Source: Streptosporangium sandarakinum (GTDB lineage Bacteria > Actinomycetota > Actinomycetes > Streptosporangiales > Streptosporangiaceae). Taken from it: DNA of 64,000 nt. The stretch's first letter is position 1. Each line of letters starts with the position of its first letter. The stretch lies in assembly GCF_013409935.1 (NCBI RefSeq), contig NZ_JACCCO010000003.1, positions 372,001-436,000 of the forward strand, read 5' to 3'. This document shows, piece after piece, positions 55,473-62,895 of the stretch. Under the pieces are notes generated by a model that searched no databases, was not told the origin of the DNA, and was given only the letters and a program-made list of their open reading frames with translations. The position numbers and the translations under genes are program-made.

Positions 55473-57155
55473 TCACTTGAGGTCCGCCTCGTCGGCCCGC
55501 TGCACCCACTCGGAGAACGTCTCGCCCTCGTCGCGCTGCTTCTCGAAGTTGCGCACCACGCGCTCGACGTAGTCGGGGAGCTCCGCGGCGGTGGCCTTCA
55601 GCCCCCGGACCTTGCGGCCGAAGCCGGCGTTGACCCCCAGGGAGCCGCCCAGGTGGATCTGGAAGCCCTCGACCTGCTCGCCCTCGTCGTTGACGACGAG
55701 CTGGCCCTTCAGGCCGATGTCGGCGACCTGGATGCGCGCGCAGGAGTTGGGGCAGCCGTTGACGTTGATGGTCAGCGGCTCGGTGAAGTCCGGCAGCCGC
55801 CGCTCCAGCTCGTCGATCAGGTCGGACGCGGTGGCCTTGGTCTCGACGATCGCCAGCTTGCAGAACTCGATGCCGGTGCACGCCATGGTCTGGCGGCGGA
55901 AGGTGGAGGGGTTGACCCGCAGGTCGTTGGCCTCCAGCTCGGCGACGAGGCTGTCCACCCGGTCGGGCGCGACGTCCAGGATGACCATCTTCTGCTCGAC
56001 CGTGGTGTGCACCCGGTCCGAGCCGTGCCGCTCGGCGATGTCGGCGATCAGGTGCAGCGCGTCGCCGCTGAGCCGGCCGACCCTGGGCGCGAAGCCGACG
56101 TAGAAGTTGCCGTCCTTCTGCGGGAAGACGCCCACGTGGTCGCGGCGGCCGCCGCGCGGCTGCTCGGGAGCCGGGCCGTCGGGCAGGGCGTACCCGAGGT
56201 ACTCCGTCTGGAGGATCTCCCGGAAGCGCTCCACGCCCCAGTCGTTGACCAGGAACTTCAGCCGCGCCCGGTGGCGCAGGCGGCGGTAGCCGTAGTCGCG
56301 GAAGATGCCGATCACGCCGCCGTAGACGGCCGAGACCTGCTCGGGGGTGACGAAGACGCCCAGCCGCTTGGCCAGCATCGGGTTCGTGGACAGGCCGCCG
56401 CCCACCCACAGGTCGTAGCCGGCCTCGCCTCGCTCGTTGACGACGCCGACGAACGCCACGTCGTTGATCTCGTGCACCGTGCAGTGCGCCGGGCAGCCGC
56501 TCACCGCGGTCTTGAACTTGCGCGGCAGGTTGGAGTACGCCGGGTCGCCGATGTAGGCGTCGTGGATCTCGCGGATGTGCGGGGTGCCGTCGAGCACCTC
56601 CTCGCCGTCGATCCCGGCCAGCGGGCAGCCCAGGATGACGCGGGGGGTGTCGCCGCACGCCTCGGTGGTGGACAGGCCCACCGCCTCAAGCCGCTCCCAG
56701 ATGTCGGGGACGGACTCGATCTCGATCCAGTGGAGCTGGATGTTCTGCCGGTCGGTGACGTCGGCGGTGCCGCGGCCGTACAGGTTGGAGATGTCGGCGA
56801 TGGTACGCAGCTGCCGCAGGTCCAGGCGGCCGCCGTCGATGCGGACCCGGAGCATGAAGTAGCGGTCGTCGAGCTCCTCCGGCTCCAGGATCGCGGTCTT
56901 GCCGCCGTCGATGCCGGGCCGGCGCTGGGTGTAGAGGCCGTACCAGCGCATCCGGCCCCGCAGGTCGGCGGGGTCGATGGAGTCGAAGCCGTACTTGGAG
57001 TAGATGTCGATGATCCGCTGACGGACGTTGAGCCCGTCGTCGTTCTTCTTGTTCTCCTCGTTCTTGTTCAACGGTTCGCGGTAACCGAGAGCCCACTGAC
57101 CCTCGCCGCGCGGGCGCTTGTGGTGCCGGTTGATCGGCCTGGCCGGGGTCGTCAT
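55473..57155 (-). CDS. sir: Ferredoxin-type sulfite reductase
   Basis: A 560-residue siroheme/[4Fe-4S] enzyme of the nitrite/sulfite reductase family, reducing sulfite to sulfide. The cluster and siroheme ligand cysteines are in QTMACTGIEFCKLAIVETK and INVNGCPNSCARIQVADIG. Other motifs are LHWIEIESVPDIW, CPLAGIDGEEVLDG and VSGCPAHCTVHEINDVAFVG. Context (cysH, cbiX, Cys leader) argues for sulfite rather than nitrite. ATG 57155 follows TAAGGA. It is the first enzyme gene of the operon and is preceded by a cysteine-rich leader peptide. Confidence 0.93.
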   Translation of the reverse strand: MTTPARPINRHHKRPRGEGQWALGYREPLNKNEENKKNDDGLNVRQRIIDIYSKYGFDSIDPADLRGRMRWYGLYTQRRPGIDGGKTAILEPEELDDRYFMLRVRIDGGRLDLRQLRTIADISNLYGRGTADVTDRQNIQLHWIEIESVPDIWERLEAVGLSTTEACGDTPRVILGCPLAGIDGEEVLDGTPHIREIHDAYIGDPAYSNLPRKFKTAVSGCPAHCTVHEINDVAFVGVVNERGEAGYDLWVGGGLSTNPMLAKRLGVFVTPEQVSAVYGGVIGIFRDYGYRRLRHRARLKFLVNDWGVERFREILQTEYLGYALPDGPAPEQPRGGRRDHVGVFPQKDGNFYVGFAPRVGRLSGDALHLIADIAERHGSDRVHTTVEQKMVILDVAPDRVDSLVAELEANDLRVNPSTFRRQTMACTGIEFCKLAIVETKATASDLIDELERRLPDFTEPLTINVNGCPNSCARIQVADIGLKGQLVVNDEGEQVEGFQIHLGGSLGVNAGFGRKVRGLKATAAELPDYVERVVRNFEKQRDEGETFSEWVQRADEADLK

Positions 57156-57306
57156 GTGCGCGTCCTTACGATCGATTAAATGATCTTGGGCACGCGCAGG
57201 TGGCGAACCTCCCGCCTCGCCGTCGAGTACGGGGGTCGCTTCACTTCAGGGAAGAAGGACGCCTGTCGCGCGCCCGCAGCCGGATGGAATCAGCGGTGGG
57301 CGTCGG
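57156..57306 (-). promoter_or_regulatory. Leader region between attenuator peptide and sir
   Basis: 151 bases separate the leader peptide stop from the sir start. It is expected to fold into alternative hairpins if the leader works by ribosome-mediated attenuation, or to expose the sir ribosome site (AAGGA). I could not fold it reliably by eye. Confidence 0.4.
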
Positions 57307-57390
57307 TCAACGGACGTCACAACAGATGGCGCTGCGGACACGCAGGAGGTCGACGTGGCGTCGCACGACGAGCAACGGGTCCGCTGGCAT
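57307..57390 (-). CDS. Cys-Cys leader peptide of the sulfur operon
   Basis: A 27-codon ORF, ATG 57390 to TGA 57307-57309, upstream of sir on the same strand. It reads MPADPLLVVRRHVDLLRV then RSAICCDVR. The HVDLLR core and the terminal Cys-Cys (TGT TGT) match the pattern of leader peptides found ahead of actinobacterial sulfur genes as I recall them. Ribosomes should stall at the Cys codons when charged tRNA-Cys is short and so raise expression of sir-cysH-cbiX. The mechanism is inferred from composition and position. Confidence 0.75.
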   Translation of the reverse strand: MPADPLLVVRRHVDLLRVRSAICCDVR

Positions 57391-57489
57391 GTCTAAGACG
57401 ATACCGTGATGGTGGGAGATGTCCAATGTGTGGTCCACACTCTGGACCGCCGCCAGGGCCAACCTTGGCCCGGCGCGGAACCCTCGCCC

Positions 57490-57624
57490 TCACCCCTGGC
57501 GCGGCCAGCCCAGCCCCGACTCCTTGACCTTCCCGGCCTGCTCGGGGGTCTTGTGCTGGCAGTCGCACCACGAGCCGCCCCGGCACTCGTCGTGGTGGCT
57601 CTCCTTGCACCGGTCGCAGATCAT
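57490..57624 (-). CDS. 44-residue Cys/His-rich protein
   Basis: A 44-residue ORF starting MICDRCKESHHDECRGGSWC and followed by DCQHKTPEQAGKVKESGLG. CDRC, an HH pair, three later cysteines and a His suggest a metal site. GGAAG lies very near the ATG, which is a weak spacing. It is upstream of the sulfur leader peptide on the same strand and divergent from the YccF gene. Compact Cys/His patterns are unlikely in random G+C-rich DNA, so a real gene is favoured. Confidence 0.6.
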   Translation of the reverse strand: MICDRCKESHHDECRGGSWCDCQHKTPEQAGKVKESGLGWPRQG

Positions 57625-57743
57625 TCTTCCATTGTGCCGTCCGCCCCCCCGGGGCGGCCAGGAGAGGAGACCGGACGGCCTCGGGGGAAGGTCCGGGATG
57701 TACCCGATGGAACCATGCCGATCCGGCCTGCCATCCTCGAAGA

Positions 57744-58142
57744 ATGAGGACCTTGCTCAACGTGATCTGGCTGGTGTTCGCCGGGATATGGATGGCCGCC
57801 GGCTACGTCCTCGCGGGCATCATCTGCTGCATTCTGATCGTCACGATCCCGTTCGGCATCGCCTCGTTCCGGATCGCCGCCTTCGCGCTGTGGCCCTTCG
57901 GCCGGACCGTGGTGCGCGATCCCCGGGCGGGCGCGATGTCGGCGATCGGAAACGTGATCTGGTGCGTCGTGGCCGGGATCTGGCTGGCCATCGGGCACCT
58001 GCTGACGTCGATACCGCTCTTCCTGTCGGTGATCGGCATCCCGCTGGCGATCGCCAACATCAAGCTGATCCCCGTCTCCCTGCTGCCGCTGGGCGCCCGG
58101 ATCGTCCCGGTGGACGACCCGGAGTCGATCTACCGGCGCTGA
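57744..58142 (+). CDS. yccF: YccF family membrane protein
   Basis: A 132-residue protein with duplicated YccF (DUF307) halves. Each half has a hydrophobic segment then a short conserved stretch: LNVIWLVFAGIWMAAGYVLAGIICC with IPFGIASFRIAAFALWPFGR, and IGNVIWCVVAGIWLAIGHLL with IGIPLAIANIKLIPVSLLPLG. About four membrane segments in total. ATG 57744 has a GAAGA site close by. The role of this family is unknown. Confidence 0.9.
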   Translation: MRTLLNVIWLVFAGIWMAAGYVLAGIICCILIVTIPFGIASFRIAAFALWPFGRTVVRDPRAGAMSAIGNVIWCVVAGIWLAIGHLLTSIPLFLSVIGIPLAIANIKLIPVSLLPLGARIVPVDDPESIYRR

Positions 58143-58310
58143 CACGCCCCCCAGCCCGGGGGACCGGGGCCGACGGCGTCCCGCGGCGCGCTCCCCGGAC
58201 CGAGACCCGGGGAGCCGCGGACGGGACCCGGCGGCCTGCCTGCGGACACATGCCGGGACCGGCACCCGGGGGTTCGTGATCAAGAGGCGCTGGGCATACC
58301 GTTGTGTGGC

Positions 58311-59291
58311 ATGACGTCCACTGATGCCCAGGCGCACCGGCCGGGGCCGGAGAAGCCCACATCGCGTGGACGCGTGGCCCGGCTGCGGGCCGGGCTGACC
58401 TGGCTGCGCGGCACGGGCACCTGGGCCCTCGCCACCGCGACCACCAACGCGGGCATCGCCTACCGCGTCACCGGCCTGGCCGGGGAGGCGGCCTTCTTCG
58501 CGCTGCTGTCGCTGCCGCCGTTCACCCTCGGCCTGATCGGCCTGGTCGGCCGGCTCACCGGGGCGATCGGCCCGGACGCGGTCCAGGCCGTCCGGGCCTG
58601 GATCCAGTCCCAGGCCCACCTGCTGTTCACCGACAACGCCGTCAACACCGTCGTCACACCGCTCGTCGACGACGTCCTGAACCCGCAGAAACAGGTCCCG
58701 CTGATCTCCCTGGGCTTCCTGCTGGCCCTGTGGTCCGGCTCGCGCGCCCTGTTCGTCTACGTGGACCTGATCTCGGTCGCCTACGGACTCGGCGACGAGC
58801 GCGGCATCATCCGCACCCGCCTGATGTCCTTCGGCCTCTACGTCGCGGGCCTGCTCATCGGGCTGCTGATCATGCCGGTGCTCGTCCTGGGGCCGGTGGT
58901 GCTGCACGGCGTCCTGCCCCGCGAGTACGCCGCCCTGGTCGACGGCCTCTACTGGCCGGTCGTCGTCATCGGATCGGTGATCTTCCTGACCCTGCTCTAC
59001 CACGTGAGCGTCCCGGTGCGGACGCGCTGGTGGCGGGAGCTGCCGGGGGCCGTGCTCGCGCTGATCATCTGGATCGCCTGCGCCGCCGTGCTGCGGGAGG
59101 TCCTCGCCGCGTGGTTCTCCCCGGTGTCGGTCTACGGCTCGCTCGCCGCCCCCATCGCGGTGCTGCTGTGGCTGTACATCACGGCGCTGGCCGTCCTCAT
59201 CGGGGCCACGCTGAACGCCGAGGTGGACCGCCTGTGGCCCGTCGACGGCGCAGGCCGGGCCACTCGCACCGGTCAGTCCGCTATCGTCTGA
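58311..59291 (+). CDS. YihY/BrkB family membrane protein
   Basis: A 326-residue integral membrane protein of the YihY/virulence factor BrkB (formerly RNase BN) family. Six hydrophobic segments are visible. AGEAAFFALLSLPPFTLGLIGLVGRLTG (about residues 60-85) and the C-terminal VYGSLAAPIAVLLWLYITALAVLIGATLNAEVDRL are family signatures. ATG 58311 is preferred to TTG 58302. Function is unknown. Its stop directly abuts the ZTP riboswitch of glyA, so the glyA promoter may lie inside its 3' end. Confidence 0.88.
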   Translation: MTSTDAQAHRPGPEKPTSRGRVARLRAGLTWLRGTGTWALATATTNAGIAYRVTGLAGEAAFFALLSLPPFTLGLIGLVGRLTGAIGPDAVQAVRAWIQSQAHLLFTDNAVNTVVTPLVDDVLNPQKQVPLISLGFLLALWSGSRALFVYVDLISVAYGLGDERGIIRTRLMSFGLYVAGLLIGLLIMPVLVLGPVVLHGVLPREYAALVDGLYWPVVVIGSVIFLTLLYHVSVPVRTRWWRELPGAVLALIIWIACAAVLREVLAAWFSPVSVYGSLAAPIAVLLWLYITALAVLIGATLNAEVDRLWPVDGAGRATRTGQSAIV

Positions 59292-59364
59292 AGCGCGACT
59301 GGCGCATTGGGTGGGAGAGACCACCGGGGAGCGGAAAGCGGAGGGCCGCGCGCCTGGGTCCTCC
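59291..59364 (+). promoter_or_regulatory. ZTP riboswitch (pfl motif) upstream of glyA
   Basis: The sequence matches the conserved pfl-motif RNA. It has GCGCGACTGGCGC (59293-59305), a stem GGTGG (59310-59314) with CCACC (59321-59325), then GGGGAGCGG. After a linker comes a second hairpin, GAGG (59341-59344) with CCTC (59360-59363), enclosing CCGCGCGCCTGGGT. ZTP/AICAR signals low 10-formyl-THF, and glyA (one-carbon supply) is a classic target. Only 36 bases separate it from the glyA start, so control is probably at translation. Confidence 0.85.
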
Positions 59365-59399
59365 GCACGATGTCAATGCCGACAGGGGAGTGAAGGCGC

Positions 59400-60656
59400 A
59401 TGAGTTCTCTTTCGAGCGTCGATCCGCAGATCGCCGAGCTGATCAAGGCCGAGGAGCGCCGTCAGGCCGACACCGTCAAGCTGATCGCCTCCGAGAACTA
59501 CGTCTCCAAGGCGGTTCTCGAGGCCACCGGAACCGTTCTCACCAACAAGTACTCCGAGGGTTACCCGGGCAAGCGGTACTACGAGGGCCAGCAGGTCATC
59601 GACCAGATCGAGACCCTCGCCATCGAGCGGGCCAAGTCGCTGTTCGGCGTCAACCACGCCAACGTCCAGCCCTACTCCGGCTCGCCCGCCAACCTGGCGA
59701 TCTACCTCGCCTTCCTCCAGCCGGGCGACACCGTCATGGGCATGGGCCTGCCGTTCGGCGGCCACCTCACCCACGGCTGGTCGGTCTCGGCCACCGGCAA
59801 GTGGTTCAACCCGGTCCGCTACGGCGTGCGCCGCGACACCGGCCGCGTCGACATGGACGAGGTCCGCGAGATCGCCCTGCGCGAGCGGCCCAAGCTGATC
59901 TTCTGCGGCGGCACCGCGATCCCGCGCACGATCGACTTCCCGGCCTTCGCCGAGATCGCCCGCGAGGTCGGCGCGGTGCTCGCCGCCGACATCGCCCACA
60001 TCGCCGGCCTGGTGGCCGGCGGCGCCCACCCCTCGCCGGTCGGCCACGCCGACGTCATCTCCACCACCACCCACAAGACGCTGCGCGGTCCGCGCGGCGC
60101 CATGCTCATGGCCACCGCCGACGAGCACGCCACCGCGCTGAACAAGGCCGTCTTCCCCGGCCTGCAGGGCGGCCCGCACAACCACACCACCGCGGCGATC
60201 GCGGTGGCGCTGAAGGAGGCGGCGGCCGACGAGTTCAAGGACTACGCCCGCCAGGTCGTGGTGAACTCCCAGGCGCTGGCCGAGGAGCTCCTGGGCCGCG
60301 GCTTCGACCTCGTCTCCGGCGGCACCGACAACCACCTCATCCTGCTGGACCTGACGCCCAAGGGCATCGGCGGCAAGCCCGCCGCCCAGGCGCTGGACCG
60401 GGCCGGGCTGGAGACCAACTACAACACCGTGCCGTTCGACCCGCGCAAGCCGTTCGACCCGTCCGGCATCCGCATCGGCACCGCCGGTGTGACCAGCCGG
60501 GGCATGGGCGTCGCCGAGATGCGGCAGATCGGCGCCTGGATGGACCAGGTCGTCTCCGCGCTGGCCAAGGACCAGGACGAGGCCGAGCGCGTCATCACCC
60601 GCGTGCAGGGCGAGGTCCGGGAGCTCACCGCCCGCTTCCCGGCCCCCGGCCTGTAG
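59400..60656 (+). CDS. glyA: Serine hydroxymethyltransferase
   Basis: A 418-residue PLP enzyme that converts serine and THF to glycine and methylene-THF, the main one-carbon source. IASENYVSKAVLEATG, YSEGYPGKRYYEGQQ, and the PLP lysine in VISTTTHKTLRGPRGAML (about residue 227) are standard. ATG 59400 follows a GGGGAGTGAAGG ribosome site. It is preceded by a ZTP riboswitch and followed by short tandem repeats. Length and motifs match a normal active enzyme. Confidence 0.97.
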   Translation: MSSLSSVDPQIAELIKAEERRQADTVKLIASENYVSKAVLEATGTVLTNKYSEGYPGKRYYEGQQVIDQIETLAIERAKSLFGVNHANVQPYSGSPANLAIYLAFLQPGDTVMGMGLPFGGHLTHGWSVSATGKWFNPVRYGVRRDTGRVDMDEVREIALRERPKLIFCGGTAIPRTIDFPAFAEIAREVGAVLAADIAHIAGLVAGGAHPSPVGHADVISTTTHKTLRGPRGAMLMATADEHATALNKAVFPGLQGGPHNHTTAAIAVALKEAAADEFKDYARQVVVNSQALAEELLGRGFDLVSGGTDNHLILLDLTPKGIGGKPAAQALDRAGLETNYNTVPFDPRKPFDPSGIRIGTAGVTSRGMGVAEMRQIGAWMDQVVSALAKDQDEAERVITRVQGEVRELTARFPAPGL

Positions 60657-60675
60657 GCCGCCCGCGCCGGGCGCG

Positions 60676-60735
60676 GGAACGGGCCGGGTGCCGGAACGGG
60701 CCGGGTGCCGGAACGGGCCGGGTGCCGGAACGGGG
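60676..60735. repeat. 17-bp tandem repeats after glyA
   Basis: GGAACGGGCCGGGTGCC occurs three times head to tail (60676, 60693 and 60710) and then a partial copy. The tract starts 20 bases after the glyA stop. Confidence 0.85.
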
Positions 60736-60874
60736 CGGAAAAAAAGGGTTTGCGCCCGGGGGTGGGTTTCGCGATAGGTTCCGTCGTGCGGATCGTCCGC
60801 GCGACGGAACCCACGGGATTCCGGTCACGGCGCCGCCCGAGGACGGGCGGCCACGAGCAACGGAGGTGAGGACT

Positions 60875-60928
60875 ATGCGGGCCTTTCTGAGCAGCCTGCC
60901 GTCAATCGACCTCCGGGTGCCCGCCTGA
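60875..60928 (+). CDS. 17-residue mini-ORF (possible leader peptide) before the RsgA gene
   Basis: ATG 60875 to TGA 60926-60928 encodes MRAFLSSLPSIDLRVPA. An excellent ribosome binding site, GGAGGTGAGG, precedes the ATG. It ends 46 bases before the RsgA-type start. The IDLRVPA end is faintly like the HVDLRxx core of actinobacterial leader peptides, though without Cys. It could regulate the next gene or simply load ribosomes; function is unproven. Confidence 0.5.
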   Translation: MRAFLSSLPSIDLRVPA

Positions 60929-60974
60929 CCGACTCCTGGCCGCGGGCGCCCCTCTCGCAAAGGGTGTACCCACG

Positions 60975-62096
60975 TTGTCCGCTCCGGACCTGTTCGCTTC
61001 TTCCGTATCGCTGTCCCGCCTCGGCTGGGACGACTCCCTCGCCGCCGATCTCCCCGACGGCCTGCTGCCCGCCCGGGTGGCCCGCGTCGACCGCGGCGCC
61101 GCCGAGGTGCTGACCGCCGAGGGTTCCCTTCAGGCCCACTACGGCGCCTCCGTACGGCGGGCCGCCGCCGCCGACCCCGTCGCGCTGCCCTGCGTCGGCG
61201 ACTGGACGGGACTGCGCCGGCTGCCCGAGGGCCGCTTCGAACTCGCGGCGCTGCTGCCCCGCCGTACCGCCTTCGTCCGCGGCGGCGTCGGCAGGACGTC
61301 GCGGGGCGGCCTGTCCGGCGACTCCCAGGGGCAGGTGCTCGCCGCCAACGTCGACATCGTGTTCATCGCCGAGCCCGCCCTGCACGCCACCGACACCGCC
61401 GACCTGGGCCGGATCGAGCGCCTGCTGGCGCTGGCCTGGGAGAGCGGGGGACGGCCGGTGGTGCTCGTCACCAAGTCCGACCTCATCGGGGACGCCCTGC
61501 CCCACCTGCTGGAGGAGGTCGCCGAGGCGGCCCCGGGGGTGGACGTGCACGCGGTCTGCTCCGTCACCGGGGAGGGCGTGGACATCGTGCGCGGCCACCT
61601 GGACGGCAGGCACACCGCCGTCGTGCTCGGCGCCTCCGGCGCGGGCAAGTCGACGCTGGTCAACGCGCTGGCCGGGGAGGAGATCATGGAGACCCAGCGG
61701 GTCCGGGCGGGCGACGGCCGCGGCCGGCACACCACGGTCCACCGCGAGCTCATCCGGCTGCCCGGCGGCGGGCTGATCATCGACACGCCGGGGATCCGGC
61801 GCATCGGCCTGTACGACATGGGCGAGGGGGTGGACCTGGCCTTCTCCGACATCGAGGACCTCGCCGCGGAGTGCCGGTTCGCCGACTGCTCGCACCGCGC
61901 CGAGCCGGGCTGCGCCGTGATCGCCGCCATCGAGGACGGCACGCTGCCCGAGCGGCGGCTGGTGAGCTGGCACAAGCTGCGGCGCGAGGCCGCCTGGATG
62001 GCGTCGCGGAGCGACCCGCGGCTGCGCAAGGAACTGCAGAACAGGTGGAAGACCATCCACAAGGAGATGCGCAAGCCCGGCCGGATCCGGCCCTAG
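60975..62096 (+). CDS. rsgA: RsgA-type ribosome-associated GTPase (YjeQ family)
   Basis: A 373-residue circularly permuted GTPase that assists 30S maturation. The G motifs appear in permuted order: TKSDLIGD (G4), CSVTGEG (G5-like), LGASGAGKSTLVNALAG (G1) and IIDTPGIRRIGL (G3). An N-terminal OB-like part (LARVDRGAAEVLTAEG...) and a C-terminal zinc region (ECRFADCSHRAEPGCAV) complete the family plan. TTG 60975 has AAAGGG about 8 bases upstream and is the only good start. Confidence 0.92.
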   Translation: MSAPDLFASSVSLSRLGWDDSLAADLPDGLLPARVARVDRGAAEVLTAEGSLQAHYGASVRRAAAADPVALPCVGDWTGLRRLPEGRFELAALLPRRTAFVRGGVGRTSRGGLSGDSQGQVLAANVDIVFIAEPALHATDTADLGRIERLLALAWESGGRPVVLVTKSDLIGDALPHLLEEVAEAAPGVDVHAVCSVTGEGVDIVRGHLDGRHTAVVLGASGAGKSTLVNALAGEEIMETQRVRAGDGRGRHTTVHRELIRLPGGGLIIDTPGIRRIGLYDMGEGVDLAFSDIEDLAAECRFADCSHRAEPGCAVIAAIEDGTLPERRLVSWHKLRREAAWMASRSDPRLRKELQNRWKTIHKEMRKPGRIRP

Positions 62097-62215
62097 GCGT
62101 GTCGCCCGGCCGGGCGGGCCCGGCGCGCCGCCCGGTCCGAGCGGGATCCGCGGGCGGGTCCGGCCGGGAACGCCCTGCGCGCGGGGCCGGCCGGGCCCGT
62201 CCCGGGGGTGAGACG

Positions 62216-62256
62216 CCGAAGCCCCCGCCCGGCGGAGGGCCGGGCGGGGGCTTCGG
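62216..62256. terminator. 18-bp perfect hairpin after rsgA
   Basis: CCGAAGCCCCCGCCCGGC (62216-62233) pairs perfectly with GCCGGGCGGGGGCTTCGG (62239-62256) around a GGAGG loop, 120 bases after the rsgA stop. Suits termination from either side. Confidence 0.8.
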
Positions 62257-62371
62257 GAAGCGGAGGGGTCCACCGGGACGACCGGCCGGACCGAAGGCCG
62301 CGGGAGGCGTATCCGGCGGGATCGCCGGAAGGGAGCCGCGGGAGGCGGAACCGGGAAGGACCTTACCTGCC

Positions 62372-62400
62372 GGGTGTTCCGCCTCCTGGGCGGAACACCC
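62372..62400. terminator. Second hairpin between rsgA and the WhiB-family gene
   Basis: GGGTGTTCCGCC (62372-62383) pairs perfectly with GGCGGAACACCC (62389-62400) around a 5-nt loop. Confidence 0.7.
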
Positions 62401-62414
62401 TGATCGTGCGGCGA

Positions 62415-62449
62415 CGTGTGATCCCGCGCCGGAACGGCGGGATCACACG
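62415..62449 (-). terminator. Hairpin after the WhiB-family gene
   Basis: CGTGTGATCCCGC (62415-62427) pairs perfectly with GCGGGATCACACG (62437-62449), 27 bases beyond the whiB-type stop. The 379-base gap 62097-62475 contains these three hairpins and no gene. Confidence 0.7.
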
Positions 62450-62475
62450 CGGGGGAAGCCGGGTGGAGGTGTTGC

Positions 62476-62790
62476 TCAGGCGACGGCGCTGATGCCGGCG
62501 CTGGCGGCACGACGCATGCGACGGCGACGCTCGGAGGCGCGCTCGTCCTCGTTCAGGCCGCCCCAGGTGCCGTACTTCTCCGGACGCGACAGCGCGTAGT
62601 CGAGGCACTCGGCGCGGACGGGGCACTGGGCGCAGATGGCCTTGGCCTTCCGCTCGCGGATGTCGCGCTCAGGCTGGCGCTCGCCGTCGGGACCGAAGAA
62701 GAGCACGAGGTCCTCACCCCGGCACGCGGCGTCATCCTGCCAGCCCCAGCTGGGCCGAGGACGGGCGGTCTGCCGGCGTACCTGAGACAT
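62476..62790 (-). CDS. WhiB-family [4Fe-4S] transcriptional regulator
   Basis: A 104-residue Wbl protein. Four cluster cysteines are in DDAACRGED (about 23), CAQC (about 53 and 56) and AECLDYA (about 62). The G[VIT]WGG turn GTWGGLNEDERASERRRRMRR and the basic tail are typical. Wbl proteins bind the primary sigma factor and control development, redox or antibiotic responses. ATG 62790 follows AGGTGG with correct spacing. The precise Wbl subgroup cannot be assigned. It lies downstream of an iron-controlled gene on the same strand. Confidence 0.9.
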   Translation of the reverse strand: MSQVRRQTARPRPSWGWQDDAACRGEDLVLFFGPDGERQPERDIRERKAKAICAQCPVRAECLDYALSRPEKYGTWGGLNEDERASERRRRMRRAASAGISAVA

Positions 62791-62895
62791 GAGAAAACCA
62801 CCTTTTACGTGAGAGGTAATTCGGGTTGATGCCGCATTGGACGTTTGTGGCGTCCCTGATTCCAACGCCGGGATTGCCCGTGATGTTCCCTCAGG

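Noticed and set aside
54434..57155. Dissimilatory or nitrite reductase assignment for the siroheme enzyme
   Set aside because: Neighbouring cysH, cbiX and a Cys-rich leader point to assimilatory sulfite reduction; no nitrate or nitrite genes are nearby.
59291..59364. Glycine or SAM riboswitch before glyA
   Set aside because: The conserved blocks fit the ZTP (pfl) motif in order, and no glycine or SAM aptamer core is visible.
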